Of a stretch of 64,000 nt of DNA, positions 45,014 to 53,508 are shown one piece after another. The stretch's first letter is position 1; each line of letters starts with the position of its first letter. The DNA is taken from NCBI GenBank assembly GCA_964486935.1, contig CAZAPG010000027.1:23027-87026 (forward strand). Direction: 5' to 3'. A program made the position numbers and the translations under genes. The notes beneath the pieces were generated by a model that saw only the letters and a list, made by a program, of their open reading frames with translations, searched no databases and had not been told where the DNA came from. This DNA is from CAZAPG01 sp964486935. GTDB lineage: Bacteria > Chloroflexota > Anaerolineae > 4572-78 > J111.

Positions 45014-46648
45014 TTAGCTAACCGACCTGTAAATTTTGGCAAGGGTTGATTGCGCTTTGTATTTATCTACCCATTTGAGCAGAATAGGGCCAAACAGGGG
45101 GAGGCCAAAAAGCCAGGGCACGGTGAGTAAATGCATGATGGTCCAGTAATTCCAGTATTGGCTCAAGGGGCCAACTTTTCCCCAGGCAAAGTCTCGTAGC
45201 CACCAGCGCCAAACTACAAAATAATTAATAATGGACAGTTCGGCGGTGAGGCTAAACAGAAAGGTTCGCCAAAAGGTGGCGGGGGTAAAATGCAGCGCCG
45301 CAAAGGGAATGAGCCACATGGGATACCAGATTCTAAAGGTGCGGCCAAACATTAGCTGGCTAAAGTAGGCCAAAAACGCGGCGGTAATTAAATTGAGTTT
45401 GTTGCGCCACAGTTGCAGCAACAGCCAGGCGTAAAACAAAATAAAAATGTAGCGGCCAATTGTCCGCGGAATAGGCTCGGCGATGGGTTGGGGGATAATC
45501 TCTCGCAGCACCATGCGCAGCCCCGAAGCAATGGCAAAGCCCCGGCGGGTAGTGAGCATAGAGGTAACGCCTTGCAGCGTTTGCATCAGAGGGCCAAAGG
45601 CGCGGTAAAGCAGATAGGCGCTGGCGATAAATATTAGCCCCACAATTAAGGCTTTGATAAGGCGTTTGCGCCAGATTGGTTCATCCCTGAGCAGAACAAT
45701 GCCAAACAGCGGCAGAATTAACAGGCCGGTGGCTTTGGCCATGGCCGAAAGCGTGAGCGCCAGCGCCGCTGCCCACCACAAGTTGCGCTGCCACAAAATA
45801 ATGCCCAACACCATCAACGCCATAAAAATTAAATCGTTGTGGCCATTGCCGGGGCCTTGAATCAAAATAAGCGGATTCCAGGCAAAAAAAGTTAGCGCAA
45901 CCAGCGAGCTGCTTTTTTCTGGAATTGCCGCCCAGCCGATGAGGGCGGCGCAGGCCAGGTAAGCCAGCAGCACCATCAATTTCAAGCTTACCGAGCCGGG
46001 TACCATGTCAACCGCGCCCAGGCGCAGCGGAACCTGCACCAACAGCTCCCACAAGGGGCCGTAGCCCGACACCCAGTTACCAAACTCGCCGGCAAAGGCA
46101 ATATAAGGGTCATTGGGAAAGGCATTGGGCGGAGTGGTCAAAGGACTGGCTCCATGCACCGCCCAAACCCGGCCCCGCAACACGTATCTAAACAAATCAT
46201 TCGCTGTAATCGGGTATAGCCAGACCAGGGTGAAACCAAAAAGCAAGCCAAAGGCCAGAATAAACAGTTTGAGACGATTGTAAGTAACCGGCGAAACCTG
46301 GTAGATGCGTTTTCCGTCGGGTTGGACAGCCTGGGCGACTGCCTCACCCGCGGCCTGCTGCCTCACAGCCGCCACAATCTTTAACGCCTGCCAAAACAGG
46401 TAGTAAAGCAGAAAAATTCCGGCAGTGTAAACCGGCGCAAACCAGCGATAGCCTCGCATCAAAATTTCCAAATCGGCAGCCGGGCCGCCCAGGCGCGTAT
46501 TGGCAATAAGCGGAAAAGCCACAATATAAATAATGTAAATAATCTGGGTGATAACGCCAATAAATATCAAACGCAACAACCCTTCGGTAAACCGGGAAAT
46601 GGCGGCGCGTTGTATTGAACTTGCGGGCGCAGTGGCTGATTGTCTCAT
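45014..46648 (-). CDS. GT-C fold membrane glycosyltransferase (MptB-like mannosyltransferase)
   Basis: A 544-residue protein with about 12 membrane helices. The first large loop carries PITANDLFRYVLRGRVWAVHGASPLTTPP, close to the conserved acidic loop of polyprenol-phosphomannose-dependent alpha-1,6-mannosyltransferases (MptA/MptB type) described in actinobacteria. GNGHNDLIFMALMV and the C-terminal FGRTFRIWYPMWLIPFAAL also fit GT-C enzymes. It would add sugars from a lipid-linked donor to an envelope glycan. It is transcribed divergently from mtnA. The exact donor and acceptor are unknown. Confidence 0.75.
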   Translation of the reverse strand: MRQSATAPASSIQRAAISRFTEGLLRLIFIGVITQIIYIIYIVAFPLIANTRLGGPAADLEILMRGYRWFAPVYTAGIFLLYYLFWQALKIVAAVRQQAAGEAVAQAVQPDGKRIYQVSPVTYNRLKLFILAFGLLFGFTLVWLYPITANDLFRYVLRGRVWAVHGASPLTTPPNAFPNDPYIAFAGEFGNWVSGYGPLWELLVQVPLRLGAVDMVPGSVSLKLMVLLAYLACAALIGWAAIPEKSSSLVALTFFAWNPLILIQGPGNGHNDLIFMALMVLGIILWQRNLWWAAALALTLSAMAKATGLLILPLFGIVLLRDEPIWRKRLIKALIVGLIFIASAYLLYRAFGPLMQTLQGVTSMLTTRRGFAIASGLRMVLREIIPQPIAEPIPRTIGRYIFILFYAWLLLQLWRNKLNLITAAFLAYFSQLMFGRTFRIWYPMWLIPFAALHFTPATFWRTFLFSLTAELSIINYFVVWRWWLRDFAWGKVGPLSQYWNYWTIMHLLTVPWLFGLPLFGPILLKWVDKYKAQSTLAKIYRSVS

Positions 46649-46899
46649 TTAATTTTGGAAGCACTAAATTTTATTTTTGAAGAAGACCGGCAGAACCCGG
46701 GTTTGTCAACGATACCCGATACCCAAAGGGCACAGAAAATAAAAATGTAGCAGGGTCGCAGGCCGCATAATTTTTTCGGCGGTCGTATTTACAGGGAAGG
46801 TTAAAAAGATTTTAGCCCAGTTTACAGGTGAGGGCAAGCGTTAAATTTTTTTCAGAAGCGCCAATTCAATCTTCGGTTGCCGATTGTCTGGCAAATTGT

Positions 46900-46928
46900 T
46901 TGACAATCACCCCCGGCTGTGTTACTAT
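46900..46928 (+). promoter_or_regulatory. strong sigma70-type promoter of mtnA
   Basis: TTGACA (46900-46905), a spacer of exactly 17 bases and TACTAT (46923-46928). The predicted transcription start is near 46935, about 110 bases before mtnA. The same -35, -10 and spacing occur upstream of the yacL-like gene at 59931. Confidence 0.75.
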
Positions 46929-46940
46929 CGCCGGTTGTAT

Positions 46941-46964
46941 ATGGCTTGCGCTTGTTATTGCTAA
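46941..46964 (+). CDS. putative cysteine-rich leader peptide of mtnA (MACACYC)
   Basis: ATG GCT TGC GCT TGT TAT TGC TAA lies about six bases after the predicted transcription start. It has no Shine-Dalgarno sequence, so translation would be nearly leaderless. Three of seven codons are cysteine. It ends 24 bases before an intrinsic terminator that precedes mtnA. Leaderless polycysteine ORFs acting as cysteine-responsive attenuators are known from mycobacteria; a similar device here is inference. It could be chance, but the position and composition are striking. Confidence 0.45.
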   Translation: MACACYC

Positions 46965-46988
46965 GTCTACGATTGACCCATTTGCCAC

Positions 46989-47015
46989 CTCCGCCACCTA
47001 CCGCGGAGCTTTTTT
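46989..47015 (+). terminator. intrinsic terminator inside the mtnA leader (attenuator candidate)
   Basis: CTCCGC (46989-46994) and GCGGAG (47003-47008) form a GC-rich 6-bp stem with an 8-base loop, followed by C and six T. The upstream gene is divergent, so no plus-strand gene exists for it to terminate. It lies between the promoter and the gene it must regulate. Confidence 0.7.
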
Positions 47016-47046
47016 GTTTAATCGCCATAGAAAGGGACACACGCCA

Positions 47047-48129
47047 ATGAGAACCATCGAATGGGATTACAGCCGCAATCTGGTAAAAATGATTGACCAG
47101 CGCAAACTGCCCGCCGTTTTTGAAATAGCCGAATTTACCGATTACCACAAAGTGGCGATGGCCATCAAAGAAATGTACATTCGCGGCGCGCCCGCTATTG
47201 GAGCCGCCGCCGGTTTTGGCATGGCTCTGGCTGCCCGGCAAAGTAAAGCCGCCAACCGCGCCGATTTGCTGCGCGATTTGGAAGCAGCCGCCGATGTTTT
47301 GCGAGCCTCTCGTCCCACGGCGGTTAACCTGTTTTGGGCCATTGAGCGCAGCCTGCGCGTAGCCACCGACGAAGAACTTGAACACGTTGACGACGTGCGC
47401 CAGGCCATTCTAACCGAAGCCCAGCGGCTGGCCGATGAAGATGTTGAAATCAACAAGCGCATGGCCGCCAACGGCGCCGCCCTGGTCAAAGAAGGCGATA
47501 CCATTTTGCACCACTGCAACACCGGCTCGCTGGCTACGGTAGATTGGGGCACGGCTTTGGGCGTTATCCGCATGGCCAACGAGCAGGGCAAAAATATCCA
47601 CGTGCTGCTCGATGAAACCCGCCCCCTGCTGCAAGGTTCGCGCCTGTCGGCCTGGGAGTGCGAGCAGTACAACATCCCCTACACCCTCATTGCCGATAAC
47701 GCCGCCGGTCATTACATGCGCACCGGTCAGGTTGATATTGTTTTTGTTGGCTCCGACCGCACCGCCGCCAACGGCGATGTAGCCAATAAAATTGGCACTT
47801 ACAAACTGGGCGTGGTCGCCAAAGAAAATGGCATCCCCTTTTTCCCGGTTGTGCCAACCTCTACCGTAGATTTGAATTTGTCCACCGGCGACGATATTCC
47901 GATTGAAGAACGGGACCCCAACGAAGTTACCGGCTTAACCCTGTTTGGCCGCGCCGTTGCCCCCCAAGGAGCCAGGGTGGGCAACCCGGCCTTTGATGTG
48001 ACCCCCAATAAATACGTCACCGGCATTGTTACCGAACACGGCGTGGTTTACCCGCCGTTTTCCATCAATCTGCGCCGGGCCGTGGAAGAGGAACAGGCCA
48101 AGGTCGGGCAGAAATTAAAGAAAGAATAA
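47047..48129 (+). CDS. mtnA: methylthioribose-1-phosphate isomerase
   Basis: A 360-residue MtnA of the methionine salvage pathway, converting 5-methylthioribose-1-phosphate to the ribulose form. Typical segments are the YIRGAPAIGAAAGFGMALAA opening, the catalytic cysteine in ILHHCNTGSLAT and the aspartate in FVGSDRTAANGDVANKIGTY. The start at 47047 (MRTIEW) has AAAGGGA upstream; the longer frame would include the terminator and is rejected. It is the first gene of a SAM-cycle group followed by a PfkB kinase, ahcY and metK. The leader suggests control by attenuation. Confidence 0.96.
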   Translation: MRTIEWDYSRNLVKMIDQRKLPAVFEIAEFTDYHKVAMAIKEMYIRGAPAIGAAAGFGMALAARQSKAANRADLLRDLEAAADVLRASRPTAVNLFWAIERSLRVATDEELEHVDDVRQAILTEAQRLADEDVEINKRMAANGAALVKEGDTILHHCNTGSLATVDWGTALGVIRMANEQGKNIHVLLDETRPLLQGSRLSAWECEQYNIPYTLIADNAAGHYMRTGQVDIVFVGSDRTAANGDVANKIGTYKLGVVAKENGIPFFPVVPTSTVDLNLSTGDDIPIEERDPNEVTGLTLFGRAVAPQGARVGNPAFDVTPNKYVTGIVTEHGVVYPPFSINLRRAVEEEQAKVGQKLKKE

Positions 48130-48140
48130 AACAGTCGGTT

Positions 48141-48208
48141 GGTAATTAGTAAACAGTAATTGGATGGGTTATTTGCGCTATTTGCCAGTTACTAAATTAC
48201 CATTTACC
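48141..48208. repeat. GTAATTAG-type palindromic repeat after mtnA
   Basis: GGTAATTAGTAA (48141-48152) and TTACTAAATTACC (48189-48201) pair with one extra base. The wording matches the repeat at 29617-29668 and the one spliced into the glycosyltransferase gene at 54234-54261. Confidence 0.5.
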
Positions 48209-48261
48209 TTCTGCCAAAATCAGGTAAACATCTTATTATAGCAAATTGTAGGAGATCCATT

Positions 48262-49236
48262 TTGACAGTTGCCGTTACCGGCTCAATGGCCTTCGATTAT
48301 ATAATGTCCTTTCCGGACTCATTTTCTAACCACATTCTGCCCGATCAAATTGATAAACTTTCGGTCAGTTTTCTGGTCGACTCTATGCGCCGCGAGCGCG
48401 GGGGCACCGCCGGCAACATTGCCTACAACCTGGCGCTCATGGAACAATCGGCCCTGCTAATGGCTACGGTGGGGCAGGACGCGCCGGAGTACATTGCCGG
48501 CCTGCGCGCGCGGGGCGTCGATACCAGCGGCGTGCTGCAACTGCCCAATGAGTTCACCGCCTCATTCTTTGTCAGCACCGACCAGACCAACAACCAGATA
48601 GCCCTGTTTTACACCGGCGCCATGGCCCGGGCCGGGCGCATCAGCTTTGCCGAACAAAATTACGAGCGCATCAAACTGGCTATCATCTCCCCTAATGACC
48701 CGTGGGCCATGGTCAAATACGTGCAAGAGTGTCACGATTTGCACATTTCCTACATTTACGACCCCAGCCAGCAAATACCCCGGCTGGAAGCCAAAGATTT
48801 AATCAAAGGCATCGAAGGGGCCACTGTGCTGATTGTCAATGATTATGAATTTGAGATGATTAAAAAGAAAACCGGCCTCAGCACCAAAGCCCTGAAAAAC
48901 AAGGTCGAAACCGTCATCATCACCCAGGGCGAAGAAGGCTCGACCATTTATCACCAGGGCCGGGAAATTGACATTCCGGCTGCGGCTCCCACCCGCATTG
49001 CCGAACCTACCGGCGCGGGCGATGCCTACCGGGCCGGCATTATTACCGGCATGATGCGCAACTACCCCTGGGAAGTTACCGGGCGATTAGGCTCGGTGGC
49101 CGCCGTTTACGTGTTAGAGCAGCACGGCACCCAGCGGCACACCTTTACCCGCCGCCAGCTTGCCAACCGCTACCGCGAAACCTACGGCGATGCCGCAGAA
49201 CTGGATGATTTTATTACCTACCATAAAGATGAATAG
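48262..49236 (+). CDS. PfkB-family kinase, probably adenosine kinase
   Basis: A 324-residue ribokinase-fold enzyme. RRERGGTAGNIAYNLALM (substrate GG motif) and the anion-hole/catalytic EPTGAGDAYRAGIITG are intact. Its place just before S-adenosylhomocysteinase, which releases adenosine, makes adenosine kinase the best guess; methylthioribose kinase of this fold is a less likely alternative. It starts at TTG with TAGGAGA nine bases upstream. The gene is 58 bases before ahcY. Confidence 0.85.
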   Translation: MTVAVTGSMAFDYIMSFPDSFSNHILPDQIDKLSVSFLVDSMRRERGGTAGNIAYNLALMEQSALLMATVGQDAPEYIAGLRARGVDTSGVLQLPNEFTASFFVSTDQTNNQIALFYTGAMARAGRISFAEQNYERIKLAIISPNDPWAMVKYVQECHDLHISYIYDPSQQIPRLEAKDLIKGIEGATVLIVNDYEFEMIKKKTGLSTKALKNKVETVIITQGEEGSTIYHQGREIDIPAAAPTRIAEPTGAGDAYRAGIITGMMRNYPWEVTGRLGSVAAVYVLEQHGTQRHTFTRRQLANRYRETYGDAAELDDFITYHKDE

Positions 49237-49294
49237 AGGCAACGGGGCCAATTTCAACCAAATTAATCAGATTACTAGCAGACAGGAGTAAAAA

Positions 49295-50560
49295 TTGAGC
49301 AAAAAAGAATTCGACGTAAAAGATCTGAATCTGGCCGAACAGGGGCGCTGGCGCATCGAGTGGGCCTTGAAAGAGATGCCTGTGATGCGCTCGCTCATGG
49401 ACCGCTTTCACAAAGAGCGCCCGCTGGATGGAGTCAAAATGAGCGGCTGCCTGCACATTACCACCGAAACCGCCAACCTGGCCCGCGCTCTGCAAATTGC
49501 CGGCGCAGATATTGTGCTGACCGCCAGCAACCCCCTCAGCACCCAGGATGACACCGCCGCCGCGCTGGTGTCTGCTTTTGAAATCCCCGTCTACGCCATC
49601 AAGGGCGAAGACAACGCCACCTACTACCAGCACCTCAACGCCGCGCTCGACCATCGCCCCAACCTGACCATGGACGATGGAGCCGACCTGGTCAGCCTGC
49701 TGCACAAAGAGCGCACCGACCAGATTCCCGATATCATCGGCAGCACCGAAGAGACCACCACCGGCATCATCCGCCTGCGGGCCATGGCCGCCGACGGCGC
49801 GCTCAAATTCCCGGTTATGGCCGTCAACGATGCCAACACCAAGCACCTGTTCGACAACCGCTACGGCACCGGCCAAAGCACGCTCGACGGCATTATTCGC
49901 GCCACCAACATTTTGATGGCCGGCAAAACTTTTGTGGTGGCCGGTTACGGCTGGTGCAGCCGGGGTATTGCCATGCGCGCTCGCGGCCTGGGGGCCAACG
50001 TTATTGTGACCGAGATAGACCCGCTCAAAGCCCTTGAAGCCGTGATGGACGGCTTTCGGGTGATGCCCATGCTCGAAGCCGCGCCCCAGGCCGACTTCAT
50101 CTGCTCCGCTACCGGCGACAAGCACGTGGTCGACCGGCAACATTTTGAGGTCATGAAAGACGGCTGCTGCGTGTCCAACTCCGGTCACTTCAATGTAGAA
50201 ATCAACATTCCGGCCCTGGAAGCGATGGCCGTTGCCAAGCGCCGGCCCCGCGCCTTTGTTGACGAGTACGAACTGGCCGATGGCCGCAACATCCGCTTGC
50301 TGGGCGAAGGCCGGCTGGTCAACCTGGCCGCCGCCGAAGGCCATCCGGCAGCAGTTATGGATATGAGCTTCGCCAACCAGGCCCTGGCCGCCGTTTACGT
50401 TTTCAAAAACGGCAAGAATATGGAAAACAAAGTTTACAGCGTGCCCGAAGAAATTGACCGGGAAATTGCCCGCTTTAAGCTAGAGTCAATGGGCGTTAAA
50501 ATTGACGTGCTCACCCCCGAACAGGAAGCCTACCTGAATAGCTGGGAAGAAGGCACGTAA
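49295..50560 (+). CDS. ahcY: adenosylhomocysteinase
   Basis: A 421-residue SAH hydrolase that splits S-adenosylhomocysteine into homocysteine and adenosine. NAD is bound at VVAGYGWCSRGIAMRARGLGA. Active-site segments GCLHITTETANLARAL, STEETTTGIIRL and NDANTKHLFDNRYGTGQS are present. It lacks the 40-residue insertion of the long bacterial form. The start is TTG at 49295, preceded by CAGGAGT. With the kinase upstream and metK downstream it completes the methyl cycle. Confidence 0.96.
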   Translation: MSKKEFDVKDLNLAEQGRWRIEWALKEMPVMRSLMDRFHKERPLDGVKMSGCLHITTETANLARALQIAGADIVLTASNPLSTQDDTAAALVSAFEIPVYAIKGEDNATYYQHLNAALDHRPNLTMDDGADLVSLLHKERTDQIPDIIGSTEETTTGIIRLRAMAADGALKFPVMAVNDANTKHLFDNRYGTGQSTLDGIIRATNILMAGKTFVVAGYGWCSRGIAMRARGLGANVIVTEIDPLKALEAVMDGFRVMPMLEAAPQADFICSATGDKHVVDRQHFEVMKDGCCVSNSGHFNVEINIPALEAMAVAKRRPRAFVDEYELADGRNIRLLGEGRLVNLAAAEGHPAAVMDMSFANQALAAVYVFKNGKNMENKVYSVPEEIDREIARFKLESMGVKIDVLTPEQEAYLNSWEEGT

Positions 50561-50866
50561 AAACTTGACGGTTTTTCTTTTGTCGATTATTTGTAGTTCA
50601 CGCCAGTCTGGCCATACACCGTATTTCGTAACTTGGCACGCTTTGCGCCACAACCAAAAAACTTTAACCACAAAGGGTGCAAAGGATGCACAAAAACCAC
50701 AGAGAAAAAACATTGTGAACTTTGTGTTAAAAAATTTCGCGTTTGACGCAAATTTGCAGCGCCAACAACGTAAATGGCTTATCTGACGCAATACGAAATA
50801 CGCAATATAGACCAACAGAGCATTTTGCGGATTACCGGTTAAACAAAGCCGGGGCGAGGTAAAGCA
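50561..50866. other. 306-base gap filled by nested inverted repeats
   Basis: CGTATTTCGTA (50620-50630) pairs exactly with TACGAAATACG (50792-50802). Inside lies CACAAAG (50669-50675) with CTTTGTG (50720-50726) and a GTGC/GCAC stem. Frames across it (for example a minus-strand one ending near 50486) follow the repeat, not a gene. Confidence 0.55.
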
Positions 50867-51241
50867 ATGAACGACAACAAACTTGAAGAGCCGGCCAATA
50901 ATAACCTCGAACCCCCTGTTCCCGGTACATCACCCGCTGTCACCTTTCAGGGCAACAATTACGACCTGATGGCCGTGGTGGGTGTCACCTTGGGCGGAGC
51001 GGTGCTGCTTTCTTGCTTTACCCTTAATATGGGCTACTACTGCTTGCCTGTAGCGGCCATGGTGCTGGGGGCCATCGGACTGGCGACTGCCAAAGACTCC
51101 GTCAACCCCGACCGCACCCGGTTATTATCCTGGTTGAGCATCGGCTCCGGGGCTATTATTCTGGCCCTTATCCTGCTATTTATTGCGCTTTATGTGGTTT
51201 TTATCGTCTTTGCCATTGCCGCGGATAGCGGCGGTTTCTAA
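50867..51241 (+). CDS. small DUF4190-like membrane protein
   Basis: A 124-residue protein. The first ~32 residues are soluble, acidic and proline-rich. Two or three membrane helices follow (DLMAVVGVTLGGAVLLSCFTL, YYCLPVAAMVLGAIGLAT, and WLSIGSGAIILALILLFIALYVVFIVF), as in DUF4190 proteins of unknown function. It sits between ahcY and metK, 22 bases before metK, and is probably co-transcribed. Whether it relates to the SAM cycle is unknown. Confidence 0.75.
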   Translation: MNDNKLEEPANNNLEPPVPGTSPAVTFQGNNYDLMAVVGVTLGGAVLLSCFTLNMGYYCLPVAAMVLGAIGLATAKDSVNPDRTRLLSWLSIGSGAIILALILLFIALYVVFIVFAIAADSGGF

Positions 51242-51263
51242 AACTTAATAAGGAGACAACTTT

Positions 51264-52469
51264 ATGAGCACAACATTTATGTCCTCGCCCAGGCTCTTTT
51301 TTACCAGCGAGTCTGTGACCGAGGGCCATCCAGATAAAATTTGCGACCAGATTAGCGATGCCGTTCTCGATGCCATTTACAAAGATGACCCCCACGCCCG
51401 CGTGGCCTGCGAAACCGCCATTACCACCGGGCTGGTCTGCGTAATGGGCGAAATTACCACCAAAACCTACGTTGACATTGCCGATATTGCGCGTCAAACC
51501 ATTAAAGATATTGGCTACACCCGCGCCAAATATGGCTTTGATTACGAAACCTGCGGCGTGATTGTCAGCATTAAAGAACAATCGCCCGATATTGCCATAG
51601 GCGTTGACAAAGCTCTGGAAGCGAGAGAAGGCAAACTGGTAGACGACCTGGATACCGGCGCCGGCGACCAGGGTATGATGATTGGCTTTGCCTGCAACGA
51701 AACCGAAGAACTTATGCCCCTCAGCATTTCGCTGGCGCACCGGCTGTGCCGCCAACTGGCCGAAGTTCGCAAAAACGGCACCATTGAGTATTTGCGGCCC
51801 GACGGCAAAAGCCAGGTGACGGTGGAGTATGCCTACGGCAAACCCAAGCGCGTAGATGCCATTGTTATTTCAACCCAGCACAGCCCCGATGTTCACCAGG
51901 ACCAGATTCGGGCCGACGTAATTGCCGAAGTCATCCGGCCTGTTGTGCCCCCGGAAATGATTGACGACAACACCAAAATTTACGTCAATCCCACCGGCCG
52001 TTTTGTTACCGGCGGCCCCATGGGCGATGCCGGCCTGACCGGCCGCAAAATTATTGTCGATACTTACGGCGGAGTAGCCCGCCACGGCGGCGGCGCGTTT
52101 TCCGGCAAAGACCCAACCAAGGTAGACCGCTCGGCGGCCTATATGACCCGCTACATTGCCAAAAACATTGTGGCCGCCGGCCTGGCCGACCGGGTAGAGT
52201 TGCAGGTTAGTTACGCTATTGGCGTGGCCCATCCCCTCTCGCTGAATGTGGAAACCTTTGGCACCGGCAAAATCAGCGACGACAGAATTGTCGAGCTGGT
52301 GAAAGAGCACTTTGACCTGCGCCCGGCAGCCATTATCAAAAACCTGAACCTGCGCCGGCCCATTTACAAGAAAACCGCCGCTTACGGTCATTTTGGCCGC
52401 AACGACCTGGACCTGCCCTGGGAGTGCGCCGACAAAGCCGAGGCTCTAAAAAACGCCGCCGGGCTATAA
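51264..52469 (+). CDS. metK: S-adenosylmethionine synthetase
   Basis: A 401-residue MetK that makes SAM from methionine and ATP. Signature segments are TSESVTEGHPDKICDQISDAVLDAI (partly shown), GAGDQGMMIGFAC and the metal/phosphate loop GGGAFSGKDPTKVDRSAAY. Length is normal. An AAGGAG site precedes the ATG. It is the last gene of the group, followed by a strong terminator at 52551-52590. Confidence 0.98.
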   Translation: MSTTFMSSPRLFFTSESVTEGHPDKICDQISDAVLDAIYKDDPHARVACETAITTGLVCVMGEITTKTYVDIADIARQTIKDIGYTRAKYGFDYETCGVIVSIKEQSPDIAIGVDKALEAREGKLVDDLDTGAGDQGMMIGFACNETEELMPLSISLAHRLCRQLAEVRKNGTIEYLRPDGKSQVTVEYAYGKPKRVDAIVISTQHSPDVHQDQIRADVIAEVIRPVVPPEMIDDNTKIYVNPTGRFVTGGPMGDAGLTGRKIIVDTYGGVARHGGGAFSGKDPTKVDRSAAYMTRYIAKNIVAAGLADRVELQVSYAIGVAHPLSLNVETFGTGKISDDRIVELVKEHFDLRPAAIIKNLNLRRPIYKKTAAYGHFGRNDLDLPWECADKAEALKNAAGL

Positions 52470-52550
52470 GCTGCTTTGGGGCAGCAACGACTATAAAACC
52501 CGGAGCGTCAAAGTGTACTTTGACACTCGCGCTGTTATCTTCACAACAGA

Positions 52551-52590
52551 AGACACACCGGGCTATTCGGCGTGGTGTGTCTTTTGTTTT
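52551..52590 (+). terminator. intrinsic terminator after metK
   Basis: AGACACACC (52551-52559) and GGTGTGTCT (52574-52582) form a 9-bp stem, followed by TTTTGTTTT. A second perfect hairpin, GTCAAAGT/ACTTTGAC, lies just upstream near 52507-52524. Confidence 0.9.
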
Positions 52591-52623
52591 GTGATTCCCA
52601 CCTGATTTGAAAAGAGGGTCATT

Positions 52624-53508
52624 TTGCTTCCGGCTGATACTTCTGCGGCGGCTCTGCGGAAGGGGGTCGCTATTTCTACTTGCGGGGCGCTGGCGCTGGG
52701 CAGCGGCGTGGTATTTGTGAGATACGCCTATCAGGCCGGCGTGCTGCCCGGGATGGCTATATTTCTGCGCTTTTCTCTGGCGGCGGTTGTATTGGGGCTG
52801 TTTCTATGGCTTACTGGCCGCCAGATGCGATTAGCGCGCGAGCGGGCCGTGGCTATTTTTCTGCTGGGTTTTGTGGGCTTTAGCCTGATGGGCATTACCT
52901 TTTTTGTGGCGCTCAGTCTGATCCCGGCCTGGCTGGTGGCCCTGATGACCGCCCTCTATCCCCTGTTGACCAATTTGGCAAGCTGGCTTTTTTTAAAAGA
53001 GCGGCTGACGCGCTGGCAATGGCTGGCGCTGGCGGCAGTGATTATCGGCGGCGCTTTGCTGTTCATTCGACCGCTGGAGCAGGTGGTCTGGGCCGGGGTA
53101 ATGTTGATGCTCTTGAATGCCGGGGTTGTAGCGGCCTATCTGCTGGTTGGCCAGCACTGGACCAGAGGCGTGCCGCCCTTAATCAGCGCCGCCTGGACCA
53201 TTATCGGCGCAGCGGCAGGCACATTTTTATACGCGCTGGTCGTCGGAGAAATCTCAATAAATTTTGCGGCGGTGGGCTGGCTGTGGGCCTTTTGTTTTGC
53301 GGTCATCTCAACCGCCTTTGCCATTATGGCCCAATGGTGGGGGGTCAGCTTGATTGGGGCCTCGCGGGTATCTATTATCGGCGCTTTCGAGCCGCTTTCG
53401 GCGGTACTGCTGGCTATGCTGGTTTTGGGCGAGCAGTTGACCTGGCCGCAACTTGCCGGCGGGCTGTTTATATTGGCCGGAATGGTGCTGGTGCAGCAGC
53501 GCCGCTAA
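52624..53508 (+). CDS. EamA/DMT-family transporter
   Basis: A 294-residue protein of ten membrane helices formed by two EamA repeats (SGVVFVRYAYQAGVLPGMAIFLRF; TAFAIMAQWWGVSLIGASRVSIIGAFEPLSAVLLAMLVLGEQLTWPQLAGG, shown in part). DMT exporters move amino acids or other metabolites out of the cell; the substrate is unknown. The likely start is TTG at 52624 with GAGGGTC upstream. Its stop overlaps the stop of the convergent glycosyltransferase gene by four bases. Confidence 0.88.
   Translation: MLPADTSAAALRKGVAISTCGALALGSGVVFVRYAYQAGVLPGMAIFLRFSLAAVVLGLFLWLTGRQMRLARERAVAIFLLGFVGFSLMGITFFVALSLIPAWLVALMTALYPLLTNLASWLFLKERLTRWQWLALAAVIIGGALLFIRPLEQVVWAGVMLMLLNAGVVAAYLLVGQHWTRGVPPLISAAWTIIGAAAGTFLYALVVGEISINFAAVGWLWAFCFAVISTAFAIMAQWWGVSLIGASRVSIIGAFEPLSAVLLAMLVLGEQLTWPQLAGGLFILAGMVLVQQRR

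Larger units (their letters stand above)
46649..47046. other. 398-base divergent region with the mtnA leader
   Basis: The right half carries the mtnA promoter (46900-46928), a seven-codon leader ORF (46941-46964) and an intrinsic terminator (46989-47015), annotated separately. In the left half (46649-46899) I see nothing certain. I looked for SAM-I, SAM-II and SAH riboswitch consensus elements and saw none. Confidence 0.55.

Noticed and set aside
46649..47046. SAM or SAH riboswitch upstream of mtnA
   Set aside because: The leader from the predicted start to the terminator is only about 55 bases and matches none of the consensus patterns I know.
50486..50815. Minus-strand 109-codon frame overlapping the ahcY end
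   Set aside because: It runs through nested palindromic repeats and the antisense of ahcY, with no supporting start signal.
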